A DNA stretch of 64,000 bases from Haloarcula japonica DSM 6131 (GTDB lineage Archaea > Halobacteriota > Halobacteria > Halobacteriales > Haloarculaceae), in NCBI RefSeq assembly GCF_000336635.1, contig NZ_AOLY01000006.1, positions 38,580-102,579 of the forward strand, given 5' to 3'. Both the position numbers and the translations under genes were made by a program. Under the pieces are notes generated by a model. That model was not told where the DNA came from and searched no databases. It worked only from the letters and a program-made list of their open reading frames with translations. Positions 25,617 through 33,928 of this stretch are shown here, in pieces; position 1 is the first letter of the stretch; every line of letters starts with the position of its first letter.

Positions 25617-26429
25617 TCACTCTATGGTATCTAAGCCAGCCCCGTCCAGCCGCTCGGCGGCCTCCTCGACGGTCAGTGGCACGTCCTTCGCTCGGCCTTC
25701 GAACAGTCTGACGACCTGTGGCGGGCGCAGGTCACAGTCCCTCAGTAACTCGGTGTCGGTCAGGATACGCCGAGTCGTCCCCCTCGCAGCAATCGTACCG
25801 GTATCGTCGAGCAGCAGTACCCGGTCCGCGACGTGCGGGACGAGTTCGGTATCGGGCGTCGAGACGACGAGCGTGACGCCGTCGGCCGCGAGTTCGTCGA
25901 GCAGATCGAGAATCGTCGCCCGGTTCGCGGCGTCGACGTTGCTCACCGGCTCATCGAGGAGGAGCACGTCCGGGTCGACAGTGAGCGCGCTGGCAAGGGC
26001 CGCCCTGCGCTGTTCGCCGCCGCTGAGCCGGAACGGCGGCTTCGACAGGAGGCCGTCGAGGGCAAGTCTGTCTGCGACTCGCTCAACGCGACGGTCGACT
26101 TCCGCACGGTCGCAGTCGAGCTGTGCCGGCCCGTAGGCGAGGTCCTCGCGGACGGTCGGATTGAACAGGTAGTCGGCGGGGTTCTGCGTGAGGACGCTCA
26201 GGCGACTGCGGACGGTGTCGGCATCGGTCGTTTCCTCGAAGTACCGTACCTGCCCGCCATCAGGGTCGACCAAGCCACCCAGCAACTCTAGCAGCGTCGA
26301 CTTGCCGGCCCCGTTCGGGCCGAGCAATGCCACACGCTCGCCGTGCTCGATGGACACGTCAACGCCGTCGACTGCCAGCGTCTCGTCGGGGTAGGCGTAG
26401 CGGAGGGCAGTGGCCTCGATGGCAGTCAC
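25617..26429 (-). CDS. cbiO: Nickel/cobalt ECF transporter ATPase CbiO
   Basis: A 270-residue ABC ATPase: Walker A LLGPNGAGKST, signature LSGGEQRRA, Walker B VLLLDEPVS, and an H-loop region after LVVSTPDTE. It powers metal uptake with CbiM/CbiQ. The GTG start at 26429 overlaps the cbiQ stop in GTGA, showing translational coupling; the long in-frame upstream extension lies across cbiQ and is not coding. It is the last gene of the operon. Confidence 0.9.
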   Translation of the reverse strand: MTAIEATALRYAYPDETLAVDGVDVSIEHGERVALLGPNGAGKSTLLELLGGLVDPDGGQVRYFEETTDADTVRSRLSVLTQNPADYLFNPTVREDLAYGPAQLDCDRAEVDRRVERVADRLALDGLLSKPPFRLSGGEQRRAALASALTVDPDVLLLDEPVSNVDAANRATILDLLDELAADGVTLVVSTPDTELVPHVADRVLLLDDTGTIAARGTTRRILTDTELLRDCDLRPPQVVRLFEGRAKDVPLTVEEAAERLDGAGLDTIE

Positions 26430-27217
26430 GCGACCACCACCATGACGGCGAGTACGACGACCAGTCCGAAGGCGAGGTCGGCCCGCCCGAGCGGTTCTCG
26501 GGGCCGTGTCGGCGTCGAGCCGGTGCCGCCGCGGGCGCGAGCGGCCCGCTGGACCCGCTCGCCGCGTTCCAGGCTCCGAACAAGAAACGATCCCACGAAG
26601 TTCCCCGAATCGCGCCAGTTTCGCCGGAGGCTCGGCTCGGCGATGGTTCGGCTTCGTCGAGCCCGGACCATGCGTTCGAGTTCGGCGAAAAAGAGGAGCA
26701 GATAGCGGTACGTGATTCCGAGCAGCGAGACGGCAATCGGCGGCGCTCGGAGCCGTCGAAACGCCGCTAGCAGGTCGGCGAAACGGGTCGTCAACAGCAG
26801 GACGGAGAGGAAGCCGACACACGCAGTTACACGGACAGCGAACGTGAGTGCGTAATCGACGCCAGCGGCCGAGAGTGGGAGCGACCCCACTGAGGGGCCA
26901 CCCATCAGGACAGCCTGCGGCGCGACGACGACCAGCGCGAAGGCTGGCGGGCCGGTCAGGCGACCCAGAAAAGTACGGACGGGGACCCGCGACAGCGCCG
27001 CGAGCACTGTGGCGAAAAGCGCGAGCGCGCTGACGACTGCCAACGCCCGCTGTGTCACGGTCAGGGCGACAAGCGTTGCGATGCCGACGAGCTTGACCGT
27101 CGGTGTGACGGCCTGAAGGAATCCGTCCCGATCCGGCAGGTCTTCGGCGAGCAAGAACCACTGGGCGCTAGCCGCGATGGCCGCGACGGTCCGGTCGAGC
27201 AGGTCCCTGCCGGACAT
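26426..27217 (-). CDS. cbiQ: ECF transporter transmembrane subunit CbiQ
   Basis: A 263-residue membrane subunit with about five helices. The cytoplasmic coupling region contains the two conserved arginine motifs: RRLRAPPIAVSL and MVRARRSRTIAEPS, the latter matching the A-R-G/S coupling helix of EcfT. It couples the ATPase to the substrate-binding subunit. It overlaps cbiO by 4 bp and lies 3 bp after the small CbiN-like gene. Confidence 0.88.
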   Translation of the reverse strand: MSGRDLLDRTVAAIAASAQWFLLAEDLPDRDGFLQAVTPTVKLVGIATLVALTVTQRALAVVSALALFATVLAALSRVPVRTFLGRLTGPPAFALVVVAPQAVLMGGPSVGSLPLSAAGVDYALTFAVRVTACVGFLSVLLLTTRFADLLAAFRRLRAPPIAVSLLGITYRYLLLFFAELERMVRARRSRTIAEPSLRRNWRDSGNFVGSFLVRSLERGERVQRAARARGGTGSTPTRPREPLGRADLAFGLVVVLAVMVVVA

Positions 27218-27220
27218 ACA

Positions 27221-27538
27221 CTACTGTCGCCCGTCGGTATCCGCCCCGAGCAAGCGGCCGATGCCAGCCCCGAGGAGGAGCGTCAGCGCTGTCCCGACGA
27301 CAGCCGATACGAACGTCCCGGTTGCACCGCCGAGGCCGGGAACACCATAGTCGGGGAACAGCGCGGTACCGACGGCGGTGGCGTGTTCTGTCGCGCCGGT
27401 CGCCTCGGCAGCATTCTCCAGCGGTTCGGCGTAACCGACCTGACCGGCCGCCCACCCGAACACCGGCGCTAACAGCGACAGGACCAGCAACGTGGCGAGG
27501 GCACGCGGAAGCCAGTCGGGGTATTCCCGGGCCATCAC
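27221..27538 (-). CDS. CbiN-like PDGLE-domain membrane protein
   Basis: A 105-residue protein with two membrane helices (about 12-30 and 76-98) and an extracytoplasmic loop containing FPDYGVPGLGG. This loop resembles the PDGLE/CbiN segment that helps CbiM load the metal. It sits between cbiM and cbiQ, overlapping cbiM by 4 bp, as cbiN does in other operons. Confidence 0.8.
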   Translation of the reverse strand: MMAREYPDWLPRALATLLVLSLLAPVFGWAAGQVGYAEPLENAAEATGATEHATAVGTALFPDYGVPGLGGATGTFVSAVVGTALTLLLGAGIGRLLGADTDGRQ

Positions 27539-28173
27539 GCGCTCACCTCCGAAGCGGCATTTGGCCGGAGGTCAGGGCGAGCGCGGGCGAGGTAGCGGTA
27601 CACCGAGGCGGTGATGGCTCCCTCAACCAGCCCCAGCACGAGGTGCCCGACGCCCATTATCGACAGCGTCGTCAGCAACTGGTACTGGAACGCCGAGGAG
27701 AGGCCGAGCTGGAGTGCGGCGGTCAGTGCGCCAGCCGTGATTCCCAGCCACCCCGCGGCGAAGGCGGCACGGAACTCGCCGTAGGGGACGAGCAGGCGAT
27801 AGAACGCGTAGCCGACGTACACCTCAACGACAGCCATGTTGAACACGTTCGCGCCAAGCACCACGAGCCCGCCGTCACCGAAGACGAGCGCCTGAATCGT
27901 GACGACAGTCGCGACACAGAGTGCGCCCAGATGCGGGCCAAGGAGAATCGCCGCGAACGCGCCTCCGACGAAGTGGGCGCTGGTCCCGCCCGGAATCGGC
28001 CAGTCGAGCATCTGTGCGGCAAAGATGCTCGCCGCCACGACGCCGAGCAACGGTGCGCGCGCGTCGGATATCTCACCGTTGACGCGCTTGGCAGCGACGC
28101 CCAGAACGACGACCGCAAGCGCACCGAACAGCAGTGCGAGCGGCAGATCGATATATCCGTCGGGAATGTGCAT
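27535..28173 (-). CDS. cbiM: ECF transporter substrate-binding subunit CbiM
   Basis: A 212-residue integral membrane S-component. The N-terminus is MHIPDGYIDL: in CbiM/NikM the amino terminus, H2 and further histidines bind the metal ion in a square-planar site. Six or seven helices follow. A histidine block ...IGGTSAHFVGGAF (PGGTSAHFV) completes the site. The metal is nickel or cobalt; the divergent nikR favours nickel, which haloarchaeal urease would need (inference). Its promoter overlaps the NikR-operator candidates. Confidence 0.9.
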   Translation of the reverse strand: MHIPDGYIDLPLALLFGALAVVVLGVAAKRVNGEISDARAPLLGVVAASIFAAQMLDWPIPGGTSAHFVGGAFAAILLGPHLGALCVATVVTIQALVFGDGGLVVLGANVFNMAVVEVYVGYAFYRLLVPYGEFRAAFAAGWLGITAGALTAALQLGLSSAFQYQLLTTLSIMGVGHLVLGLVEGAITASVYRYLARARPDLRPNAASEVSA

Positions 28174-28197
28174 GCTACTCAGGTCTGGTTTCGGCGC

Positions 28198-28250
28198 GGT
28201 AATAATACTTTTTCATCGAACAGTATTATCGCTGGCGGGTGAGTATTACC
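28198..28250. promoter_or_regulatory. NikR-type operator candidates between cbiM and nikR
   Basis: Three related half-sites are present. ATAATACT (28202-28209) and AGTATTAT (28222-28229) form a perfect 8-bp inverted repeat with a 12-bp spacer. GAGTATTACC (28241-28250) repeats the second half and is inverted relative to GGTAAT at 28198-28203. The first half-site is also the TATA region of cbiM (25-36 bp upstream of its ATG). Binding by NikR would therefore repress cbiM and possibly its own gene. Confidence 0.6.
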
Positions 28251-28260
28251 GAAGCCCGAG

Positions 28261-28269
28261 TATCCATAT
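28261..28269 (+). promoter_or_regulatory. Putative TATA box of nikR
   Basis: TATCCATAT, centred about 29 bp upstream of ATG 28294; it predicts a short or absent leader. Confidence 0.45.
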
Positions 28270-28293
28270 GCCGGCCCGTCCCTATCGACACAC

Positions 28294-28704
28294 ATGAGTG
28301 AGGATCTCGACCGGATCAGCCTGACACTCCCGTCGTCGATGGTCGACCGACTCGACAGTATCGTCGACGACTGGGAGTACGCGAGCCGGTCGGAAGCGAT
28401 ACGGGACTCGCTCCGTGACTTCTTTGCCACCTACGAGTGGGAATCCGGTGACGAACAACACCACCATGGGACCATTGTCATTGTCCACGACCACCACGTC
28501 TCGGGTATCGCCGACGAACTCCAGACGGTCCAACACGAAATGGCTGACATCATCACCTCCGTCCAGCACATCCACCTCTCCCACGACACCTGTATGGAGA
28601 CGCTGGTCGTCGAGGGCGCGGGCGGCACGATCACGGAGTTGGCAAACCGTCTCCGGGCGATTGGCGGCGTCCAGCAGGTCAAGGTCGTCGTTGTCGACGA
28701 GTGA
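28294..28704 (+). CDS. nikR: Nickel-responsive regulator NikR
   Basis: A 136-residue regulator with a ribbon-helix-helix at residues 6-45 (RISLTLPSSMVDRLD...SRSEAIRDSLRDFF) and a C-terminal ACT-like nickel domain. The nickel ligands of the family are all present: H81, H92, H94 and C100 (QHEM, HIHLSHDTC). A histidine-rich loop HHH at 56-58 and HDHH at 65-68 may bind additional metal. It is divergent from the cbiM operon and probably represses it when nickel is plentiful. Confidence 0.93.
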   Translation: MSEDLDRISLTLPSSMVDRLDSIVDDWEYASRSEAIRDSLRDFFATYEWESGDEQHHHGTIVIVHDHHVSGIADELQTVQHEMADIITSVQHIHLSHDTCMETLVVEGAGGTITELANRLRAIGGVQQVKVVVVDE

Positions 28705-28795
28705 GTAGTGGACGGTGACCTAGAGTGGTCCGAAGCGATGGGGCTGTTCGGTTCAGCGGATGGCCATCTTATAGGCGACTGTGAGACAACAGAAA

Positions 28796-28870
28796 TGGGC
28801 CCTGCCGGATTTGAACCAGCGCTCAATCGGTTATGAGCCGATCGCTTTAACCAGACTAAGCTAAGGGCCC
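28796..28870 (-). tRNA. tRNA with CAU anticodon (Ile2 or elongator Met)
   Basis: A cloverleaf with a GGGCCC acceptor, anticodon stem ATCGG/CCGAT, loop CTCATAA with anticodon CAT, and discriminator A. CCA is not encoded. The anticodon CAU is shared by elongator Met and by the isoleucine tRNA whose C34 is changed to agmatidine in archaea. The GGGCCC acceptor favours Ile2 (from memory of haloarchaeal sequences), but identity is unsettled. Confidence 0.88.
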
Positions 28871-29049
28871 TCAGAATGGTGTTGATGAGTCCGCATCTTT
28901 AGCCTGTCGGGTTGGAGTGGTGGGGTTCGGAGATACAAGCGGGCCGATACAGAGAGTTCTGAGCATTGCCTGTATATTCACCATCCAGCGGCCACGAAAA
29001 CCGACAGTGAGGAGTCGCAACACTCGTCGGTTTGTGAATGAAAGAACGA

Positions 29050-29122
29050 CGCCACCGCCAGGGCTCGAACCTGGGACAACCTGGGTAACAACCAGGTGCT
29101 CTACCAACTGAGCTACGGCGGC
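29050..29122 (-). tRNA. tRNA-Asn(GUU)
   Basis: A cloverleaf with acceptor GCCGCCG pairing CGGTGGC (one G-T pair), anticodon stem CCTGG/CCAGG, loop TTGTTAC with anticodon GTT, T-loop TTCGAGC and discriminator G. No CCA is encoded. It lies about 95 bp upstream of the divergent CCA-adding enzyme gene. Confidence 0.93.
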
Positions 29123-29217
29123 GCGAACGCATTCAGTCATTGCCAGAGTTGGTAATTAGGGCTTTCGTTTCCAGTCGGCATCGACACGCTTTCACGCACT
29201 TGTGTGCAAGCGGCGGT

Positions 29218-30618
29218 ATGAGCGATGAGTTCGACGCCGTCGTCGATGCGGTGCGAGCGCGGGTCTCGCCCACTGACGACGAACGAGCGCAGTTACAGCG
29301 GGTCGCCGACGCGGTGATGGCCGACGCCGAAGCAGCTATCGCCGATCTCCCAGTTGAGGCAGAAGTGGTGCAGGTCGGCTCGACGGCGCGAGGGACGTGG
29401 ACCGCTGGGGACCGAGACGTGGATGTGTTCGTCTGTTTTCCGCCGTCACTCGACCGCGAAACGCTGGAGGAGTACGGACTGGCTGTTGGGCACGACGTCC
29501 TGCCGGATGGGCGCGAAGAGTACGCCGAACACCCCTACGTCGTCGGCGAGCGTGAGGGATACGCCGTGGACTTGGTGCCCTGTTATGCGGTCGAGGACGC
29601 CACCGAGATCCAGTCCGCGGTGGACCGGACGCCGTTTCACACCAGATATTTGCAGGAGCGACTCGACGATGATAGCGCGGGCGAGGTCCGGGTGGCGAAG
29701 CAGTTCCTGAAAGGCATCGGTGTCTACGGGAGCGATCTCCGAACACGCGGGTTTTCGGGGTATCTGACGGAACTGCTGGTGCTTGAGTACGGCGACTTCC
29801 GGGCATTCCTTGAAGCGGTCTCGGACTGGCACCCGCCGATTCGGCTGGACCCCGAGGACCACGGGAGCGAGACGTTCGACGACCCGCTGGTCGTCATCGA
29901 TCCGACGGATCCGGAGCGCAACGTCGCGGCGGTGCTGTCCGAAACGAACGTCGCCACGCTCCAGCACTACGCCCGGGACCTCCTCACCGAGCCGTGGGTG
30001 TCGCTGTTCACCGAGGAGGACTTGGACCCGTTCGCAGCAGCAGATGTCGAGGCCGCGGTGTCACGGCGAGAGACGACGCCGGTCGCACTCCGCTTCGCGG
30101 CCCCGGATGTCGTCGACGACCAGCTCTGGCCACAGCTCCGGAAGTCCCTCAGCGGACTCTGTAGTGAACTCGACCGACGCGGGTTCGAGATCCTGCGGTC
30201 GGTCGCGTTCGTCGAGGACGACAGTGGTTCGGAGGAAATGCCGGCCAACGAGAGTCAGGAACGGGACGCCGTCCTGCTGCTCGAATTCGCCGTCGCCAAG
30301 CGGCCGGCTATCGAGCGTCACGAGGGGCCGCCGGTACATGTCCGCGAGCACGCGAGCGGGTTCTTCGGGAAGTACGACGACGACCCCGAGGTGGCCGGTC
30401 CCTTCATCGACGGCGACCGCTACGTCGTTGAGCGGCCCCGGGCGTTCACCACAGCCACTGGTTTCCTGTCGAGTGATGCTGTCTACGACGTTGGGCTGGG
30501 ACCGCGGATCGAGTCGGCACTGAAGAGCGGGTACGAGGTACTGGTTGGCACAGACATCGCAGCGCTTGCCGACGGCTTTGGCGTCGATCTGGCGAGCTAC
30601 TTCGAGCCGAATCCCTGA
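29218..30618 (+). CDS. cca: CCA-adding tRNA nucleotidyltransferase (class I)
   Basis: A 466-residue archaeal CCA enzyme. The catalytic motif is GSTARGTW with the metal-binding aspartates D67 and D69 (GDRDVDVF). The neck and body regions follow, with RTPFHTRYLQERL and VRVAKQFLKGIGVYGSDLRTRGFSGYL, then the tail domain. It adds or repairs the 3' CCA of tRNAs, needed here since no tRNA gene in the window encodes CCA. The start at MSDEFDAVVD fits the family; the longer frame crosses the tRNA-Asn flank. Its 3' end overlaps the convergent deacetylase-family gene by 22 bp. Confidence 0.93.
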   Translation: MSDEFDAVVDAVRARVSPTDDERAQLQRVADAVMADAEAAIADLPVEAEVVQVGSTARGTWTAGDRDVDVFVCFPPSLDRETLEEYGLAVGHDVLPDGREEYAEHPYVVGEREGYAVDLVPCYAVEDATEIQSAVDRTPFHTRYLQERLDDDSAGEVRVAKQFLKGIGVYGSDLRTRGFSGYLTELLVLEYGDFRAFLEAVSDWHPPIRLDPEDHGSETFDDPLVVIDPTDPERNVAAVLSETNVATLQHYARDLLTEPWVSLFTEEDLDPFAAADVEAAVSRRETTPVALRFAAPDVVDDQLWPQLRKSLSGLCSELDRRGFEILRSVAFVEDDSGSEEMPANESQERDAVLLLEFAVAKRPAIERHEGPPVHVREHASGFFGKYDDDPEVAGPFIDGDRYVVERPRAFTTATGFLSSDAVYDVGLGPRIESALKSGYEVLVGTDIAALADGFGVDLASYFEPNP

Positions 30619-31604
30619 TCGGCGAGCTCGTCGAGAACATCGCGGGCGTCGTCGCTGACGTCGTCGTCTGGCTCCATCGGCTGGTAGCCGTCGAAGACTT
30701 CGTGAACGGTTGTAACCGAATCTGAGAGCGTATCAAGTCCGTACCCGCCTTCGAGAATGATCCCCAGTGCGGCGTCACAGGCATCTGTGAGCGAGCGCAT
30801 CCGATCAGTCATCGCGCCGTATCCCTCTGTCGAGACGCGCATCCGTGAGATTGGGTCGTGTTCGTGTGCGTCGAAACCGGCACTGATGAGCAGCAGATCG
30901 GGGTCGTAGTCCTCCATCGCCGGCGCGATACACTCGTCGATTGCGGCGAGGTAGTCAGCGGTATCAGCACCGGGCTTGTACTTCACGTTGAGATTTGTGC
31001 CGTCGGCGTCGCCCGTGCCGGTCTCTTCGATGTCGCCGGTCCCAGGGTAGAGCCCGTCCTCGTGAATCGAGGCGTAGAACACGTCCGAACGGTCGTAGAA
31101 GATGTCCTGTGTACCGTTTCCGTGGTGGACGTCCCAGTCGAAGATTGCGACGCGCTCGGCATCGGCTTCGAGGGCGGCCTGTGCAGCGACGGCCGCGTTG
31201 TTAATGAAACAGAAGCCCATGGCGTCGTCGCCCACAGCGTGATGGCCGGGCGGTCGGCCCAGAGAGAACGGCGTGTCACGGCCGGAGTTCCCGTCAAGCG
31301 CGGCTTCCGCCACCCAGACGGCGAGGCCGGCTGAGGCAAGTGCGGCATCCCACGTCTCCTCGACCGCGACGGTGTCGGCATCCCAGTTCCCGCCGCCATC
31401 GTCGCAGAACTCGCGGAACTCCGCGATGTAGTCGGTGTCGTGGACCTCGCGCACGAGGTCGACATCGGCGTCGTCGGCAGCGACGTACTCGACCCCGTGG
31501 TTTTCCTTGAGCGCTCGTCGTATCGCTCGAAGTCTGTCGGGACTCTCCGGATGTCGCGGGCCGGTGTCGTGGTCCAGACAGACCTCGCGGTAGCCGAAAT
31601 TCAT
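30597..31604 (-). CDS. Histone deacetylase family protein
   Basis: A 335-residue arginase-fold deacetylase. Active-site features: RPPGHHAVGDDAMGFCF with H121/H122, the zinc-site IFDWDVHHGNG with D158 and H160, LLISAGFDAHEHDP for the second acidic ligand, and EGGYGLDTL at the C-terminus. The family removes acetyl groups from lysines or polyamines. The ATG directly follows the histone stop (TGA then ATG), so the two are one operon. Histone, acetyl-polyamine or another acetyl-protein could be the substrate. Confidence 0.9.
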   Translation of the reverse strand: MNFGYREVCLDHDTGPRHPESPDRLRAIRRALKENHGVEYVAADDADVDLVREVHDTDYIAEFREFCDDGGGNWDADTVAVEETWDAALASAGLAVWVAEAALDGNSGRDTPFSLGRPPGHHAVGDDAMGFCFINNAAVAAQAALEADAERVAIFDWDVHHGNGTQDIFYDRSDVFYASIHEDGLYPGTGDIEETGTGDADGTNLNVKYKPGADTADYLAAIDECIAPAMEDYDPDLLLISAGFDAHEHDPISRMRVSTEGYGAMTDRMRSLTDACDAALGIILEGGYGLDTLSDSVTTVHEVFDGYQPMEPDDDVSDDARDVLDELADQGFGSK

Positions 31605-32042
31605 TCAGTAGTACTGTTCGAGTTCGAAGTACGTTTCGACGTCAGCTGCCTTGATCGTCCGACGGTCAGCGTGACGAGCCAACGCGGCGGCCGCGGCGGC
31701 CGTGTCGTCGGCGTACGTTTCGAGGAGCGACGCGAGCGCGACGCGGGCGTCCATGGCGACGCGGTAGTCGTCGTCGATGTCGAGCCGTGCGATGCGGTCG
31801 ACCGGCGCGACGGGGAGTTCGAGGCCGTCTTTCTCCGGGACCTGCTCAATGCCGAAGTCGGCCGGCATCAGCGTCTTTCGCCCGTCCGTAGTGGCCTCCG
31901 TGGCTGCCGTGACGGCAAGCGATGCGCCGTGGTCCTGTATTCGACGAGCCAGTTCCTCCGCAGCGTCGGCACTCACCCGGAGCCCGTCCGCGTTCCGCCG
32001 AATGACCGCATCCACCGGTGCGAACGGTAGCTCGACACTCAT
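31605..32042 (-). CDS. Doublet archaeal histone
   Basis: A 145-residue protein made of two fused histone folds, residues about 1-70 and 75-145; each starts with a LPxAPVDxIxR motif (LPFAPVDAVIRR, LPVAPVDRIARL). The haloarchaeal histone is a fused dimer. It is acidic and holds only three lysines (K56, K71 and one in TIKAADVE). It shares an operon with the deacetylase-family gene and lies downstream of rpa2. The CTTAAG TATA box centred 28 bp upstream decides the start (MSVELPFAP). Confidence 0.92.
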   Translation of the reverse strand: MSVELPFAPVDAVIRRNADGLRVSADAAEELARRIQDHGASLAVTAATEATTDGRKTLMPADFGIEQVPEKDGLELPVAPVDRIARLDIDDDYRVAMDARVALASLLETYADDTAAAAAALARHADRRTIKAADVETYFELEQYY

Positions 32043-32066
32043 ACCCAAACCCGGGAGTGTTGCGGT

Positions 32067-32072
32067 CTTAAG
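32067..32072 (-). promoter_or_regulatory. TATA box of the histone gene
   Basis: CTTAAG, centred 28 bp before ATG 32042. It implies transcription independent of rpa2, whose stop lies just upstream. Confidence 0.55.
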
Positions 32073-32097
32073 AGTTTCCGTAGCGTCGTTCGGCGAC

Positions 32098-33558
32098 TCA
32101 GAACACGTCCTCAGCGTGGAGCCGGTCGTCACGGAGTTCGCCACGGACAGTTATCTCCTGCCCTAACTGCACGCGCTCGCCGGTTTCGACGCTCATCGTC
32201 TGCTCACCGTCGTCGAGTACGACCGGATCACCGGTCTGAACGACGGTGCCGGTAAATTCTACCTGCTGGCCAGCGCTCTGTGCGCCGCCGTCCGGAGAAG
32301 TGTCGCCGGAGCCAGCGCTGACAGCGGCCGCCTCGTCGCCGCTGCTGTCAGCGTCGTCCGTTTCGTCGCCGAAGGAGGACAGGCCGGCGTGTTCGGCGTC
32401 GGTCGTCTCAGCGCCGGCTCCGCCGCCTGCGCCACCAGTCGCCAGATCTGCGCCGTCGTCGAGCACGACAATCGTGGAGTTCCAGCTCGCCGACGCTTCC
32501 TTGTCGTCCTGCCAACCGTCCTGGATTTCGACGTCCGCCGCAAGCACTTCATCGCCCGGCGCGATGTCTTTGTCTGCCTTGTCGCCCCACAGCGCCACGC
32601 GGATGTCGCCCGTTGCGTCCTGAATCCGGACGTTCCGGACCTGCCCCTCGCTGCCGTCGTCGCGGTCGAACGTCCGCTTGGGGTCGGCCGAGCGGACGAC
32701 GCCGGCGATGTCGACCGTCTCTTCGAGTTCGACCTCCGAGATGGGGTTGGCATCGGGCTCGAACGCCACGTCGTCTTCCACTTCATCGACGGCCCCCTGG
32801 TCGCCGACGTGGAGTTCCAGCGAGCCGTCCCGCTCCCGGACGTAGCCGTCGATTATTTCGACGGCCGCCCCTGCGTCGAGTTCCTCGGCGCGGTCGGCCC
32901 GGTCGTCCCACAGCGTCACCCGGATGCGCCCCGTCTCGTCGCCAAGCGTGAGATTCGAGACGCGCCCCTCGCTGCCGTCGTCGCGGTCGAAGGTCCGTAT
33001 CGAGTCGGTGTCCAGAACGAGTCCGCGAAGCGACACGTCGGACTGGCCCATCGTCAGCGCGTCGATGGACGAGCCCGCGCCCGGCTCCACGTCGATTGTG
33101 GCGTCCTCGTCAGGCTCCGCCTTGTCGACGGACACCTCCAGCCCGTTGTAGCCGTCCTTCGGCCGGCCTTTGACCCGGAGCACATCGCCGACCTCCAGTT
33201 GCCCTTCGTCGATATCGACGGCCTGGCCGTCCCAGAAGGCGAGCCTAAGGCTGCCGCTCTCGTCGGCGGCCTCGACGTTGATGACCCGGCCGTCCTCGTC
33301 CTCGTCGTCACGTTCGAAGGTCTTCAGATCGCCGATGGCCATCACTTTGGCGAGGAATTTGACCTCGTCCATCCCAGGTTCGATATCGGCGACGGCGTTG
33401 ACCTCGTTCTCGTTGAGCTCGTGGGCCAACAGCATCGCGGCCGTCTCCTCGTCGGCGAGCCCACCCATCTGCTCGACCTTCTCCTCGACGGCCTCGCGGA
33501 ACTCCTCCTCGGGGACGTCCGTCTCTAGGTCCTCGTAAATGTCCTCTATCGCACCCAT
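32098..33558 (-). CDS. rpa2: Replication protein A-like ssDNA-binding protein (RPA2-type)
   Basis: A 486-residue protein with an N-terminal helical segment (1-60), three OB folds (starting near 68, 170 and 275), each bearing the run FDRDDG/ERDDEDEDGRV...N, with L-R/I-R-V-x-LW/FWG-type strands (RLAFWDGQA, RVTLWDDRA, RVALWGDKA), and a C-terminal low-complexity linker then a final short OB-like strand. Archaeal RPA shields ssDNA in replication and repair. The repeated FDRDDGSEG segments show tandem OB duplication. In Haloferax the equivalent gene also neighbours the histone gene. A CTTAAG box lies about 32 bp upstream. Confidence 0.88.
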   Translation of the reverse strand: MGAIEDIYEDLETDVPEEEFREAVEEKVEQMGGLADEETAAMLLAHELNENEVNAVADIEPGMDEVKFLAKVMAIGDLKTFERDDEDEDGRVINVEAADESGSLRLAFWDGQAVDIDEGQLEVGDVLRVKGRPKDGYNGLEVSVDKAEPDEDATIDVEPGAGSSIDALTMGQSDVSLRGLVLDTDSIRTFDRDDGSEGRVSNLTLGDETGRIRVTLWDDRADRAEELDAGAAVEIIDGYVRERDGSLELHVGDQGAVDEVEDDVAFEPDANPISEVELEETVDIAGVVRSADPKRTFDRDDGSEGQVRNVRIQDATGDIRVALWGDKADKDIAPGDEVLAADVEIQDGWQDDKEASASWNSTIVVLDDGADLATGGAGGGAGAETTDAEHAGLSSFGDETDDADSSGDEAAAVSAGSGDTSPDGGAQSAGQQVEFTGTVVQTGDPVVLDDGEQTMSVETGERVQLGQEITVRGELRDDRLHAEDVF

Positions 33559-33928
33559 CTATCTATGGGACGCTGGGCTGGGGCGCGCTTAAGCGTTGTC
33601 GTTGGGCGAGCGAGCGGCCGCTGTCGGTCGATTTCGGTCGTATCTCGTCCATGACTCGAAGGTGGTCACGGGATGGGATATAAACCCTCGGAGCGAACGC
33701 TGCCTACCGCCCCATCACGCCAGTCGAGTCTTCACCATCACTCGATGCCTGTCCAGCAACCGGGCAGCGTATCGCTGTTGCCATATTCGTCGGGTCGACG
33801 CTGTCGTGTGTAGGTAACCCATCGCTATGGCTGGCGAGTCGCCGCTCTCAAGCGAGGTATGTCGACTCACCGCGTGACGGTACGCGAACCGTCACCCTTT
33901 TTAGGTGCACCATCCTCTCTCGATATGA
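33559..33928. other. Intergenic region between rpa2 and tRNA-Arg
   Basis: It contains the rpa2 promoter (CTTAAG, 33588-33593), an inverted repeat at 33874-33895 and the tRNA promoter CCCTTTTTAGG (33896-33906). Otherwise I see no gene; apparent short ORFs run into the tRNA and are not coding. Confidence 0.6.
33874..33895. repeat. Perfect 8-bp inverted repeat before tRNA-Arg
   Basis: GTGACGGT (33874-33881) and ACCGTCAC (33888-33895) with a 6-nt loop ACGCGA, immediately before the tRNA-Arg promoter box. It may be a transcript end or a regulator site. Confidence 0.55.

Noticed and set aside
25617..27161. Long frame extending cbiO far upstream over cbiQ
   Set aside because: The extension covers the conserved cbiQ gene, and the ATPase fold begins at the GTG at 26429, which overlaps the cbiQ stop.
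29050..29122. Possible intron in a tRNA gene
   Set aside because: All five tRNA genes fold with continuous anticodon arms, so no intron is needed.
33874..33895. Inverted repeat before tRNA-Arg as a CRISPR or mobile-element end
   Set aside because: There is only one copy, with no spacers or transposase.
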